Shown: positions 7,973-16,542 of the stretch, one piece after another
Layout: each line of letters opens with the position of its first letter
Position numbering within the stretch: the stretch's first letter is position 1
NCBI RefSeq assembly: GCF_003967555.1
Contig: NZ_BIFS01000001.1
Coordinates: 5,394,001-5,458,000 of the forward strand
Direction of reading: 5' to 3'
From: Dictyobacter kobayashii
GTDB lineage: Bacteria > Chloroflexota > Ktedonobacteria > Ktedonobacterales > Ktedonobacteraceae
Length of the DNA: 64,000 nucleotides
Made by a program: the position numbers and the translations under genes
The notes under the pieces: model-generated
The model's input: the letters and a program-made list of their open reading frames with translations, nothing else
What the model was told of the DNA's origin: nothing
The model's database searches: none

Positions 7973-8449
7973 ATGAGACCTAATAGCCATTTTACTATCG
8001 CGCTGCACACTTTAACCTGGATTGCTCTTGCGTCACAACAACAGGATAGCATCACCTCAGATCAAATAGCGGGAAGTGTCAACACGAATCCCGTCTTTAT
8101 CCGGCGGATTCTGGGAATGCTGCACAAAGCCAATCTGGTCAATGTGCAACGTGGAACAGGCTCTGGATGGACATTGACACGTCCTCCTGAAAAGATATCC
8201 CTGCTGGAGGTCTATCAAGCAGTTGAGCAATCGCCGCTTTTTGAACTGCACCATTCGCTTCCCAACCAGAAATGTGTCATCGGAAAAGGCATCCAGCCAG
8301 CATTGACACGTTTCTACAGCGATACAGAGGCTGCGATGAAGCGACAGCTGGCTCAGAGTACTGTGGCTGACGTTCTCGCTGAGACATTGACTCCTTCTTC
8401 TCAAGCTACGCAAACAAGAGTGAACCCTGGTATTCTAGATCCTGACTAA
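7973..8449 (+). CDS. Rrf2 family transcriptional regulator
   Basis: A 158-residue winged-helix regulator. The first 85 residues follow the Rrf2 pattern: HFTIALHTLTWIAL, SDQIAGSVNTNPVFIRRIL as the DNA-reading helix, then GSGWTLTRPPEKISLLEVYQ as the wing. Only one cysteine is present (in NQKCVIGKG), so the three-cysteine iron-sulfur site of IscR or NsrR is missing and it should sense something else, as YwnA-type members do. ATG 7973 follows AGAGGAG. It very likely represses itself and the SDR gene downstream, because both promoters carry the same dyad. Confidence 0.88.
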   Translation: MRPNSHFTIALHTLTWIALASQQQDSITSDQIAGSVNTNPVFIRRILGMLHKANLVNVQRGTGSGWTLTRPPEKISLLEVYQAVEQSPLFELHHSLPNQKCVIGKGIQPALTRFYSDTEAAMKRQLAQSTVADVLAETLTPSSQATQTRVNPGILDPD

Positions 8450-8495
8450 ATTGTGGTGTTCTTCAGATATGAGGAGACCCACTCTTTTTTTATTG

Positions 8496-8524
8496 GCAAA
8501 TGTAACTAGTATAGTTACATTTGC
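8496..8524 (+). promoter_or_regulatory. Operator dyad upstream of the SDR gene
   Basis: A perfect inverted repeat with 13-base arms: GCAAATGTAACTA (8496-8508) and TAGTTACATTTGC (8512-8524), three bases apart. The core TGTAAC-N7-GTTACA matches the core TGCAAC-N7-GTTACA found in the Rrf2 promoter, so the Rrf2 protein encoded just upstream is the likely binder. Confidence 0.7.
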
Positions 8525-8653
8525 GCGGCAAAGAGCGAGCAAGGAGTTTCTTTAGCTCTCTTATATAGCATCATCAGTCTGTTCTATGAGTATCGATAGA
8601 ACATGGTAAAGCGTTTTTGAATCAATACTCGCTTTCATACAAAGGAAAAACAC

Positions 8654-9403
8654 ATGAATAAGCTTGAAGGAAAAGTCGCCGTCATCACGGGTGGTAACAG
8701 TGGCATTGGCCTCGCCACGGCTCAGCGCTTCGTCGCAGAGGGCGCCTATGTTTACATCACTGGTCGCCGTCAAAGTGAACTGGATGCTGCGGTACGGCAG
8801 ATTGGCAAGAACGTGACAGCGGTTCAGGGAGATGTCTCAAACCTCGCAGATCTTGATCGTCTGTATGCCACCGTGCAGCAGCAACATGGCCACATAGATA
8901 TCGTTTTCGCAAACGCCGGAGTTGGGGAATTCGTTCCCCTGGGGAAGATTTCCGAAGCTCACTTCGACAAAATATTCGACATCAATGTCAAAGGGTTGCT
9001 CTTCACGGTGCAAAAGGCGCTCCCGCTCTTGCGGGATGGTAGTTCGATCATTCTGACCGCTTCAAGCACCGCGAACAAAGGAACAGAGGCCTTTAGTGTG
9101 TACAGTGCATCTAATGCGGCGATCCGCTCATTCGCACGCAGTTGGATACTGGACCTGAAAGCCCGTAAGATCCGCGTTAACGCCGTCAGTCCTGGTCCAA
9201 CCAATACCCCTGGTTCTGACGACTTAGTAACGACAGAAGAGGAGCGTAAGCAGTTCAAGGCAAGTGCTGCGGCCAGCGTTCCATTGGGACGTATGGGCGA
9301 GCCTGACGAAATTGCGAAAGCTGTTGTGTTCCTGGCGTCGGATGACAGTAGTTTTATTACTGGTATCGAACTGGCCATCGATGGGGGCCAGGCACAGATC
9401 TAA
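8654..9403 (+). CDS. SDR family oxidoreductase with altered active site (YxxxN)
   Basis: A classical short-chain dehydrogenase/reductase of 249 residues: cofactor loop TGGNSGIG, the NAG motif in FANAGVG, catalytic Ser in LTASSTA, and IRVNAVSPGPTNTP after the active site. NNRK-type Arg residues after the first strand (TGRRQSEL) suggest NADP. The active-site motif reads YSASN instead of YxxxK: the catalytic Lys codon is AAT (Asn). This should lower classical dehydrogenase activity, unless the change is a base-call error. It is preceded by the Rrf2-type operator and probably belongs to that regulon. Confidence 0.88.
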   Translation: MNKLEGKVAVITGGNSGIGLATAQRFVAEGAYVYITGRRQSELDAAVRQIGKNVTAVQGDVSNLADLDRLYATVQQQHGHIDIVFANAGVGEFVPLGKISEAHFDKIFDINVKGLLFTVQKALPLLRDGSSIILTASSTANKGTEAFSVYSASNAAIRSFARSWILDLKARKIRVNAVSPGPTNTPGSDDLVTTEEERKQFKASAAASVPLGRMGEPDEIAKAVVFLASDDSSFITGIELAIDGGQAQI

Positions 9404-9888
9404 GGGTGTGTTTTGGAAAGTCCCTTCTCCGCTTGAAGTGGGCTATGCATGCCTGGTCTCTTGTCTACAAGGTTCCCTTTTGTGCCGATCTCATCTTTTT
9501 AGAGTATACCTCATGGTCTGCTAAATTTTGGGATTTGCATATTGACACCGATTACTCTGCATGGTACATTTTGCATATGATTTCTTCATATTTACGTATC
9601 ATCAGGGATAATGTCCCTGCCTCCTTGTAAGCGCTTGGTTCAGGCTCGCAAGGAGGCTAAATCTCAATTTGAAGAGTATCTCTCTCTTCTTCTACTGATG
9701 TAGCTTGACATGCATCGGTGTATAGTGTTTTGCCTTTTTTACCCTTCCCCTCTTTGGTGTGTCTGGGCCAGGCTCTCCTCATGTCCTGGCCGCCTCTACC
9801 ATTGCTTACACATGTTTTCCCTTTTTCAGAGGTTGGCTGAGACTTTTGATTTTGTTGTCTCACATACATCTGGAAAGCAGACAAACTC
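9404..9888 (+). other. Intergenic region, possible promoter
   Basis: I see no credible gene in these 485 bases; the short open frames lack ribosome sites and family features. A promoter-like pair TTGACA (9542-9547) and TACATT (9565-9570) has a 17-base spacer, and could drive the rRNA methylase gene through a long leader. Confidence 0.35.
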
Positions 9889-10752
9889 ATGGCAAAACAG
9901 CAGCATCAGCATCATACTCTGACAGAACAACATACTACGCTTGCTCTCTTTTCTGATACCATCATTACGAGCAGGAATAATCCCAAGATCAAACAGCTGC
10001 GTACCCTTTTGAAGCGCCCTGAGCGCGAGCGCACTGGCCTGGCCTTGATTGAAGGGCTGTGCCAGGTCATCGAGGCTTTGCAGCAGCCGGGCCGCGTGTG
10101 CCAGCTGATTGTGGCCCCTGACGTGTTGAAGAGCCAGCAGGCCTGGGAACTGGTCGAAGCGTACAAGCAACAGGGACTGCCCTGGCTGTATGTCAGTGCC
10201 GACGTGTTGGAGTGTCTCTCCCTCAAGTATGCTCAGCAAGGCATTGTCGCCGTTATCCCCCAGCGTTGGGAGTCGCTCAAGGAGCTGCGACTTTCAACGG
10301 GCGACTATTGGGTGGCGTTGGAGGCGATCCAGGACCCTGGTAACCTGGGGACTATCCTGCGTACCTGCGACGCGACTGGCTGCCGTGGCCTGTTTTTGCT
10401 GGATCACGCCGCCGATCCATATGATCCGGTCGCGTTACGCGCCAGTCGTGGGGCGATCTTGTCGCGCCGCCTGGTCAAGGCCTCTTTCCAGGACTTTGTG
10501 GACTGGAAACGCCTGCATCACTATCCGGTGATTGGCACCTCGGATGCGGCCGCTGTCCATTATCGCCAGGTCGGTTATCCGTCACCCGCCATTCTGCTCA
10601 TGGGTAGCGAGCGCCAGGGCCTCTCTCAGGAGCAGCAGGCGGCCTGCGACCTCGTGGTCAGCATCCCGATGCGTGGCAACAGCGATTCACTCAACGTCGC
10701 GGTTGCCACCGCCGTCGTGCTCTACGAAGCCATCCAAGAAGACACCTATTGA
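9889..10752 (+). CDS. TrmH-family (SPOUT) RNA 2'-O-ribose methyltransferase
   Basis: A SpoU/TrmH-type enzyme of 287 residues that transfers a methyl group from S-adenosylmethionine to a ribose 2'-OH, usually in 23S rRNA. The N-terminal substrate-binding domain begins SRNNPKIKQLRTLLKRPERE and continues with ALIEGLCQVIEAL. The catalytic SPOUT domain has the three motifs: ALEAIQDPGNLGTILRTCDA (motif 1), LLMGSERQGLS (motif 2) and IPMRGNSDSLNVAVATAV (motif 3). The knot-forming end is complete. ATG 9889 is the likely start. Close relatives include TsnR-type resistance methylases, but I would not assign a target base from sequence alone. Confidence 0.9.
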   Translation: MAKQQHQHHTLTEQHTTLALFSDTIITSRNNPKIKQLRTLLKRPERERTGLALIEGLCQVIEALQQPGRVCQLIVAPDVLKSQQAWELVEAYKQQGLPWLYVSADVLECLSLKYAQQGIVAVIPQRWESLKELRLSTGDYWVALEAIQDPGNLGTILRTCDATGCRGLFLLDHAADPYDPVALRASRGAILSRRLVKASFQDFVDWKRLHHYPVIGTSDAAAVHYRQVGYPSPAILLMGSERQGLSQEQQAACDLVVSIPMRGNSDSLNVAVATAVVLYEAIQEDTY

Positions 10753-10764
10753 CCCTGACACATA

Positions 10765-10794
10765 CCTTAGAGGATGGAGCCCCATCCTCTAAGG
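10765..10794 (+). terminator. Hairpin after the rRNA methylase gene
   Basis: A perfect 13-bp stem: CCTTAGAGGATGG (10765-10777) pairs with CCATCCTCTAAGG (10782-10794) around a four-base loop. It starts 13 bases after the stop codon. There is no T run, so the mode of termination is uncertain. Confidence 0.6.
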
Positions 10795-10894
10795 CTCGTG
10801 CCCCGTTTGCCAGACACTTATAAATGAGCCGGCCGCGTTTCTCGTTGCGAGCCCGCAACGATATGCGGGGTTCCCAGGAAAAAGCCGTCAGGAC

Positions 10895-11119
10895 TCAAGC
10901 TTTGCGGAACCGCAATAGGGCGGCGATCTTTTGTCCCAGCCAGCTCGCTCCCGTTGTTGGCGCTCCTACCTGCTCGCCATCAAATGTGGGTGGAATTGCT
11001 GTGGCTACTTGATTCGATTTTTGCTGGACACGCTGTTGCTTTTGATGGGCATGCTGTTGCTGTTTTTGTTGTTGTTTTCTGCGTTGTCGCAATGCTTTCT
11101 TTGCGCCAGGTTTCGACAT
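10895..11119 (-). CDS. Small basic Q/K-rich hypothetical protein (74 aa)
   Basis: A 74-residue protein beginning MSKPGAKKALRQRRKQQQ, dominated by Gln, Lys, Arg and His in its first half, then a more ordinary end with WLGQKIAALLRF. ATG 11119 follows AGAGG by eight bases, so I prefer it to the longer frame that begins at 11326. The basic low-complexity head suggests binding to nucleic acid or ribosome, but that is inference. No family is recognised. Confidence 0.55.
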   Translation of the reverse strand: MSKPGAKKALRQRRKQQQKQQQHAHQKQQRVQQKSNQVATAIPPTFDGEQVGAPTTGASWLGQKIAALLRFRKA

Positions 11120-11326
11120 AATATGTACCTCTTTTATTTCTATATAGAAAAGGCAGCAAGAATCTGGTGCAACTCCTCCTCTGATAAGGGTGAATGGGGA
11201 AATGTGTCTCCACTGGTCGGCAAACTCTTCGAACAGCAAGCGTGGTATGATGGTCGCCAGCCCACCCGCATAATATATTTTCGCCCTTCCCTGCTCAATA
11301 ATCACGCAATTAGCACGGTACCCCAT
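11120..11326 (-). pseudogene. Fragment of a small conserved protein, fused in frame to the next gene
   Basis: The frame begins MGYRANCVIIEQGRAKIYYA, which resembles the start of a family of short bacterial proteins opening MGYRxN-x-I-x-E-x-G-x-x-x-IYY. After about 40 residues the resemblance fades and the frame runs without a stop into the Q/K-rich gene. It is probably a decayed or truncated copy. The family recognition is from memory and weak. Confidence 0.3.
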
Positions 11327-11498
11327 CTCCTGGCTCCCCCAAATTTTACTAATGACAATAAGGATATTTGTATATGTTGTACCATTTCATGAAAATACAA
11401 GTTTTGTCCAATAACATTATTATTCGTAACTTAGACAATAGAAAGATCGTTACATAAATATAAACGTCTGCCTACTTAAAAAATATTATAGGAGTTAT

Positions 11499-11795
11499 AT
11501 GAGCCTTAACAATAGCAAACTCACGCAGCCGATGCCTCTTCTGCTTACAGCTATAGCAGGTGGATATGTAGGTATCGGGATGTATTGGCTGGAGACTTTT
11601 CTGTTCAAGCATACGCTATGGATGCTTCTTGTTGGCATCGTCTCTGCCATGCTTGGATTTTTTATCATAATCCGCGCCAGGTTTATCCAACAAAGTCGTT
11701 TCTATATACCGCTTACCGTGCTGCTTGCATTGTGTTCCGTCATATACATTGTCATGATGACCCTTCTTTTGATGAATGGCTGGCTTCCCTCTTGA
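11499..11795 (+). CDS. Small integral membrane protein (98 aa)
   Basis: A 98-residue protein with three clear membrane helices (around residues 12-33, 38-58 and 68-92) separated by short loops with a few basic residues (RARFIQQSRF). ATG 11499 follows AGGAG by six bases. It is on the same strand as the methyltransferase gene and ends 48 bases before it, so they may share a transcript. No family is recognised. Confidence 0.65.
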   Translation: MSLNNSKLTQPMPLLLTAIAGGYVGIGMYWLETFLFKHTLWMLLVGIVSAMLGFFIIIRARFIQQSRFYIPLTVLLALCSVIYIVMMTLLLMNGWLPS

Positions 11796-11843
11796 CTCTC
11801 AGGTAACATGAGGCTGTATGCTTCCTTCCGAAAGGACGGAACT

Positions 11844-12659
11844 ATGCAGAAACCTGTTAATGATGTGTCTCAGTTTCATGCGGTTGATCAAACTACCAAT
11901 CCTACGTTTTTCTCTCAATTCATGGATACTTCGCACGCGCTACACGCGACGCGGCTCTACCAACAAGAGATGATTGCGCGACTGGCGCTGGCAGCTGGCA
12001 CGACGGTCCTGGACGTTGGCTGTGGGACCGGTCAGGATACTCAGGAGCTGATACCGGCTGCCGGGCCGCATGGCCGCGTGGTCGGTATCGATAACAGCGA
12101 AACGATGCTACAGGTGGCTCGTGCCCGCGCTGAGCAGGCGCAGCTTCCTGTAGAGTATGTGCGGGCCGATGCCACTCAACTTCCCTTTGAAGATGCAAGC
12201 TTTGATGGCTGCCGCGCCTCACGTGTGCTCAGTCATCTGAGCGAACCCGCGCTGGGGCTGGCCGAAATGGTACGTGTCGCGCGGCCGGGTGCCCAGATCG
12301 TTGTTGCTGATGGTGATATGGAGCTAATCATTGTCGATATAGCCGACCGCCACCTGGTCCGCAAGATTGTCCATGCGGCCTGCGAGCAGATGCAGCACCC
12401 CTGGCTTGGACGACAGTTGCCGCGCCTCTTCCAGGAGGCCGGTCTTCATAACATCAGGATCGATGGCCGTATGATGCAGCTCGATTACACATTTTTCCAA
12501 CTGGTCTTTCGCGGCCTCCTGCAGCGTGCCCAGGACAGCGGCTCGCTCTCAACCGATGACCTCACCCGCTTCTGGAGCGCTCTGAAGCAGGCCGAAGAAG
12601 AACAACACTTCTTCGCCGGTGCGGTTGGCTTCATCGTAAGCGGCCAGAAACCCTTCTAA
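11844..12659 (+). CDS. Class I SAM-dependent methyltransferase
   Basis: A 271-residue methyltransferase with the Rossmann core: motif I TVLDVGCGTGQDTQEL, acidic residue in VVGIDNSETMLQVARARA, motif II EYVRADATQLPFEDASFDGC, then RVLSHLSEPALGLAEMVRVARPG. This layout is typical of UbiE/type-11 enzymes that methylate small molecules. The C-terminal region with QLDYTFFQLVFRGLLQ looks like the helical cap of that group. ATG 11844 has AAGGA upstream; ATG 11808 would add 12 residues without a better site. The substrate is not known. Confidence 0.88.
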   Translation: MQKPVNDVSQFHAVDQTTNPTFFSQFMDTSHALHATRLYQQEMIARLALAAGTTVLDVGCGTGQDTQELIPAAGPHGRVVGIDNSETMLQVARARAEQAQLPVEYVRADATQLPFEDASFDGCRASRVLSHLSEPALGLAEMVRVARPGAQIVVADGDMELIIVDIADRHLVRKIVHAACEQMQHPWLGRQLPRLFQEAGLHNIRIDGRMMQLDYTFFQLVFRGLLQRAQDSGSLSTDDLTRFWSALKQAEEEQHFFAGAVGFIVSGQKPF

Positions 12660-12689
12660 AACCCAACTCCCTGAAACCAAAGCAGCAAT

Positions 12690-12765
12690 AATAAAGATCT
12701 ATACGTGCGGGGCTTGTCCCCGCTTTTATGCTTTCCTGCCCGAAAAAGTAAAAATAATAAGCGCT
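12690..12765. repeat. Family-1 repeat, single arm
   Basis: One arm of the dispersed repeat with core TACGTGCGGGGCTTGTCCCC followed by the typical CTGCCCGAAAAAGTAAAAAT tail. It lies 30 bases after the methyltransferase stop. No second inverted arm is visible nearby, so this copy is partial. Confidence 0.65.
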
Positions 12766-13023
12766 GGTTGAGGAGTGGCACGTTTCCTGATCTCTCTTGG
12801 AAAACGAAGGGAAATTTCTGAATCATCATCCTCTTACAGAAATCAAGCGGGCTGAATCATCAAAAGTGAGCTAGATCCTGAGAACTAAAGCTGCTCACCC
12901 TTCAGGTCATTTACCGGTTGTCTCTTTTCTCAGACAAAAGGCGTATTTTTAGTGAATGACCAATCCATTCTTTTTTTTCGTCCGCCCCAAAAAGATGTTG
13001 AGTTCTCTCCGAGCATTTCGTCC

Positions 13024-14324
13024 ATGAACCGGAGAACCCTCTTCCGCCATCTTGGTGGAGCGGCAGCCGCAACATCCTTGGCTGCTCTTTTCCAGGCCTT
13101 TACTGAAGTAAAGGATGCAAAGATGTCAGGAGGGCCGCCCCTCCCGTTATGAGCGCTGAGGCCGCCATTCGCCCCTTCCATATCAACATTCCCGAAGGGG
13201 CCCTTGCTGACCTGCGCCGACGCGTGTTAGCTACACGCTGGCCTGACCCCGAGACGGTTACAGATCGATCTCAGGGTGCCCAGCTTGCGAAGATCCGGGA
13301 ACTCGTCCGCTACTGGGGCACTGACTACAACTGGCGCAAGGTGGAAGCACGGCTCAATGCCCTGCCCCAATTTCTGACGAAGATCGACGGGCTCGACATT
13401 CACTTCCTGCACATTCGCTCTCCTCATCCCGGTGCCTTGCCATTGATCATTACTCATGGCTGGCCGGGTTCCATTCTTGAACTGCTGAAGGTCATTGGCC
13501 CGCTGACTGATCCTCCCGCTTATGGAGGGCGCGCTGAGGATGCCTTCGATCTGGTCATTCCCTCGATGCCGGGGTATGGCTTTTCGGGCAAGCCGCAGGG
13601 AACGGGCTGGAATCCTGACCGCATGGCGCGCGCCTGGCACGAACTGATGCAACGTCTGGGATACACGCGCTATGTGTCTCAGGGCGGCGATTGGGGCTCG
13701 GTCGTCTCAGACGTGCTGGCGCGTCAGGCTCCTCCGGGACTGCTGGGTATTCATGTGAATATGCCCGCCACCGTCCCACCGGAGATCGCGAAAGTCCTCA
13801 AGTGTGGCGATCCAGCGCCGTCCGGGCTTTCTGCAAAGGAGAAGGCCGCATTCGAACAACTGAATGCCCTCTACACGAGGGGTTCCGGCTATGCGGACAT
13901 TATGGTGACACGTCCACAGACCCTGGGCTACAGTCTGGCGGATTCGCCAGTCGGGCTGGCGGCTTGGTTCTATGACAAGTTCGCGGACTGGACCTACAGC
14001 GGCGGTGAGCCCGAACGATCTCTCACTAAAGATGAGATGCTCGACGACATTACGCTCTACTGGCTCACCAACACCGGGACCTCGTCGGCGCGACTCTACT
14101 GGGAGAACAACGCGAACAATTTCAACGCGGTGAATATCTCCATTCCTGCTGCTGTGACGGTCTTTCCCGGCGAGATCTATCGTGCCCCGCGGAGCTGGGC
14201 TGAGCGTGCGTATCACAACCTCATCTACTTCAATGAGGTCAACAAGGGCGGCCACTTCGCAGCTTGGGAAGAGCCAGAGCTCTTTGCGACCGAGATCCGC
14301 GCAGCGTTCAGATCCCTGCGCTAA
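13024..14324 (+). CDS. Epoxide hydrolase family (alpha/beta hydrolase) with Tat leader, probably frameshifted
   Basis: The main frame (13149-14324) is an epoxide hydrolase: N-terminal domain IRPFHINIPEGALADLRRR, oxyanion block ITHGWPGSILELLKVI, nucleophile Asp in SQGGDWGSVVSD, and catalytic His in KGGHFAAWEEPELF near the end. Such enzymes open epoxide rings with water. Just upstream, ATG 13024 encodes a twin-arginine leader (MNRRTLFRHLGGAAAATSLA) in another frame, ending exactly at an ATGA overlap with 13149. One missing base in the G/C run near 13130-13143 would join them into one 433-residue exported protein. Translational coupling of two proteins is the alternative. The gene overlaps the convergent oxidoreductase by four bases. 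Confidence 0.8.
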
Positions 14325-16393
14325 TCATGTGCGGTGGGAATACTGGCACACGTTGCGCTTACCTCGACCCAGGCGTCGAAGGCTGATTGGCCGCCGGGAA
14401 TGTTGGGCACGAGGTCGTTGGCGTGCAGGGGGACGATTGGCGCTCCGTTAGTGACGCGGTTGATACCGGACCAGCCGTCGCGCATCCAGACCGTGCCCGG
14501 TATGATGTCGGGGGTGACGTGGGCTCTGGCCTCAAATTGGCCGCGCTGGTTGCTGATAACGATGGCGGCTCCATTCTCGATCTGGCGTTTCCTGGCGTCC
14601 TCGGGATGTATCCATAGTTCGGGCCAGGGATTGGCGCGGGCCAGCGTGGGTAGGGCCTGCCCTTCGTCGAAGAAAGAGTGGAAGGCCGTGAGCGTGCGTC
14701 CCTGGCTGAAGCGCAGGGGATACTGCTCGCCCGCTGGCGCTGTGTATGTGGGCAAGGGCGCTAGCCCGGCCTGCCGCGCGCGCTCGCTCCAGAACTCGAT
14801 TTTATGGGATGGGGTGTGGAACTTGTACTCCTGATAAGCGATGTGGGAGAGCCCGTTCTTCGGCCAGTAGCCTCCACGGCGGCGCATCTCCTCTACCGTC
14901 AGGGCCTGGCCGTCTGGCGTTTTCTGAGCGGCCAGCAGGGCGTTGACATACGCTTCTTCATCCTGCCAGGGGAAGAAGTTGGCGATGTCGAGCCTCTCGG
15001 CTAGCTGGCGCAGGATGGTGATCAGGGAGCGGCACTCGCCTTCGGGGATGAGGGCGCGCTCCATCAGGTAGATATGGGTGGCCGTTTGCTTCAACCCGAT
15101 ATCTTCCAGCCAGGCGGTGGCCGGCAGGACCAGGTCGGCGTAGCGCCGGGCGCTCTCGTTCATGAAGAGGTCATAGGAGACGATCAGCCGGGTTTTGTCC
15201 AGCCCGCGTGCGAGCTCGTTGCTATCGGCATAGGATGAGAGCATGTTGCTGCCGAGCAAGAGCAGTACATCCAGCTGGCCGTTGGTCAGGGCTTCGGTGA
15301 TGCTTGGCATATGGCTGGGGATCGCGTCTGCCGCGGGCATTTTCTGGGTGATATCCGCCAGCACATTGGCGTAGCCGACGCTTTCGGGGGCGGCACCGTG
15401 GCGCTGCCCCATGCCGCCGCCGGCGATGCCCAGCTGTCCGGTAAGCGCTGGCAGGCAAGGGATGGCGCGGGCCGGCTCCCAGCCATGCTGGTGCTTAAAG
15501 ATCGAGCTACCGCCCAGCACGATCACTGCGGGCGTCTGGGTGGCGTAGCGGCGTGCCAACTCTCGAATGCGTTCCGGCTCAATCCTCGTGATCGTGCTGG
15601 CCCACTCCGGCGTGTACTGCTGCAGATGGGCGGCGAACTGCTCAAAGCCGAGCGTATGCTCGTCGATGAAGGTCTGATCATGCAGCCCTTCTTGCACAAT
15701 CACGTGTGCCAGCGCCAGGGCCAGCGCGGCATCGCTACCGGGAGGTAGCAGGATCACCTCGTCGGCGTGGCTTGAGGCCTCGGTTCGGCGCGTATCAATT
15801 TGGATAATGTGCGCGCCGCGCTTGCGGGCCGCCACCAGGTGCGGCGCGAGATCGGGCTGGCTGGCCAGGGTAGCACCCCACAACAGGATGGTACGCGAGT
15901 TGGCCGCCATGTCCTCCTTGGTATTGGTCTGTAGCGCCCCGGTCAGGCCCAATCCATAGCCGCCCATCGCCCAGCAGATAATCGCGCTCACCCACTGCTG
16001 ATAGCCGCCCAGCATACCGAAGCGTGTAATCAACGTATTGCCAGTCGGGCCTGTCGTCCCGGTGCCGTGGCCGCGCCAGAGCCCCACCCGCTCGGGCTGT
16101 GTCTGCTGGATCGCTGCTACGATCTGCTCGTACGCCTCATCCCATGAGCACGGCTCCCAACGATTCTCACCACGCTCACCCACGCGGCGCAGCGGCCGCA
16201 GCAGTCGTTTCGGATTATCAAAAATCTCCGGCGTGGCCCGTCCCCGAATACACAGGAAACCGCGACTATCCGGATTTTGCGCATCGCCCTTGAGTGAGAT
16301 CAGCTTATTATCCTCAACCTCAATCCTCATGCCACACTGAGTTGGCGTACAATTCATCGGACACATTGTCGTAATCTGGCGCTTACCAACCAT
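14321..16393 (-). CDS. Molybdopterin-dependent oxidoreductase (formate dehydrogenase/BisC-like)
   Basis: A 690-residue molybdenum enzyme of the DMSO-reductase superfamily. The N-terminal [4Fe-4S] cysteines are seen in TMCPMNCTPTQCG and GFLCIRG. The molybdenum ligand is probably the Cys in SAIICWAMGGYG (TGC, so not selenocysteine). Blocks for the two guanylyl cofactors follow: RTILLWGATLASQ, PGSDAALALALAH, VLGGSSIFKH, LLLGSNML and the C-terminal MoCoBD domain with RFSQGRTLTAFHS and MRDGWSGINRVTNGA. There is no Tat leader, so it is likely cytoplasmic. ATG 16393 follows GGAGG by seven bases. Partner electron-transfer genes are absent, so donor and acceptor are unknown. Confidence 0.88.
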   Translation of the reverse strand: MVGKRQITTMCPMNCTPTQCGMRIEVEDNKLISLKGDAQNPDSRGFLCIRGRATPEIFDNPKRLLRPLRRVGERGENRWEPCSWDEAYEQIVAAIQQTQPERVGLWRGHGTGTTGPTGNTLITRFGMLGGYQQWVSAIICWAMGGYGLGLTGALQTNTKEDMAANSRTILLWGATLASQPDLAPHLVAARKRGAHIIQIDTRRTEASSHADEVILLPPGSDAALALALAHVIVQEGLHDQTFIDEHTLGFEQFAAHLQQYTPEWASTITRIEPERIRELARRYATQTPAVIVLGGSSIFKHQHGWEPARAIPCLPALTGQLGIAGGGMGQRHGAAPESVGYANVLADITQKMPAADAIPSHMPSITEALTNGQLDVLLLLGSNMLSSYADSNELARGLDKTRLIVSYDLFMNESARRYADLVLPATAWLEDIGLKQTATHIYLMERALIPEGECRSLITILRQLAERLDIANFFPWQDEEAYVNALLAAQKTPDGQALTVEEMRRRGGYWPKNGLSHIAYQEYKFHTPSHKIEFWSERARQAGLAPLPTYTAPAGEQYPLRFSQGRTLTAFHSFFDEGQALPTLARANPWPELWIHPEDARKRQIENGAAIVISNQRGQFEARAHVTPDIIPGTVWMRDGWSGINRVTNGAPIVPLHANDLVPNIPGGQSAFDAWVEVSATCASIPTAHD

Positions 16394-16542
16394 CTGCTTG
16401 CCTCCATGCTAGCCTGAACGTATCAATAACCTTATTTCTCAAGCATACCAGATGAAACCCAGAATCTCCAGACACTCATATGTTGATGAGGATAGGATCA
16501 TGAGCAGGTTGTCGTTTGACCCATAAGTTCCTTTTCCCCACT

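Noticed and set aside
14321..16393. Selenocysteine in the molybdopterin oxidoreductase
   Set aside because: The frame has no internal TGA, and the likely molybdenum ligand in ICWAMGG is an ordinary Cys codon.
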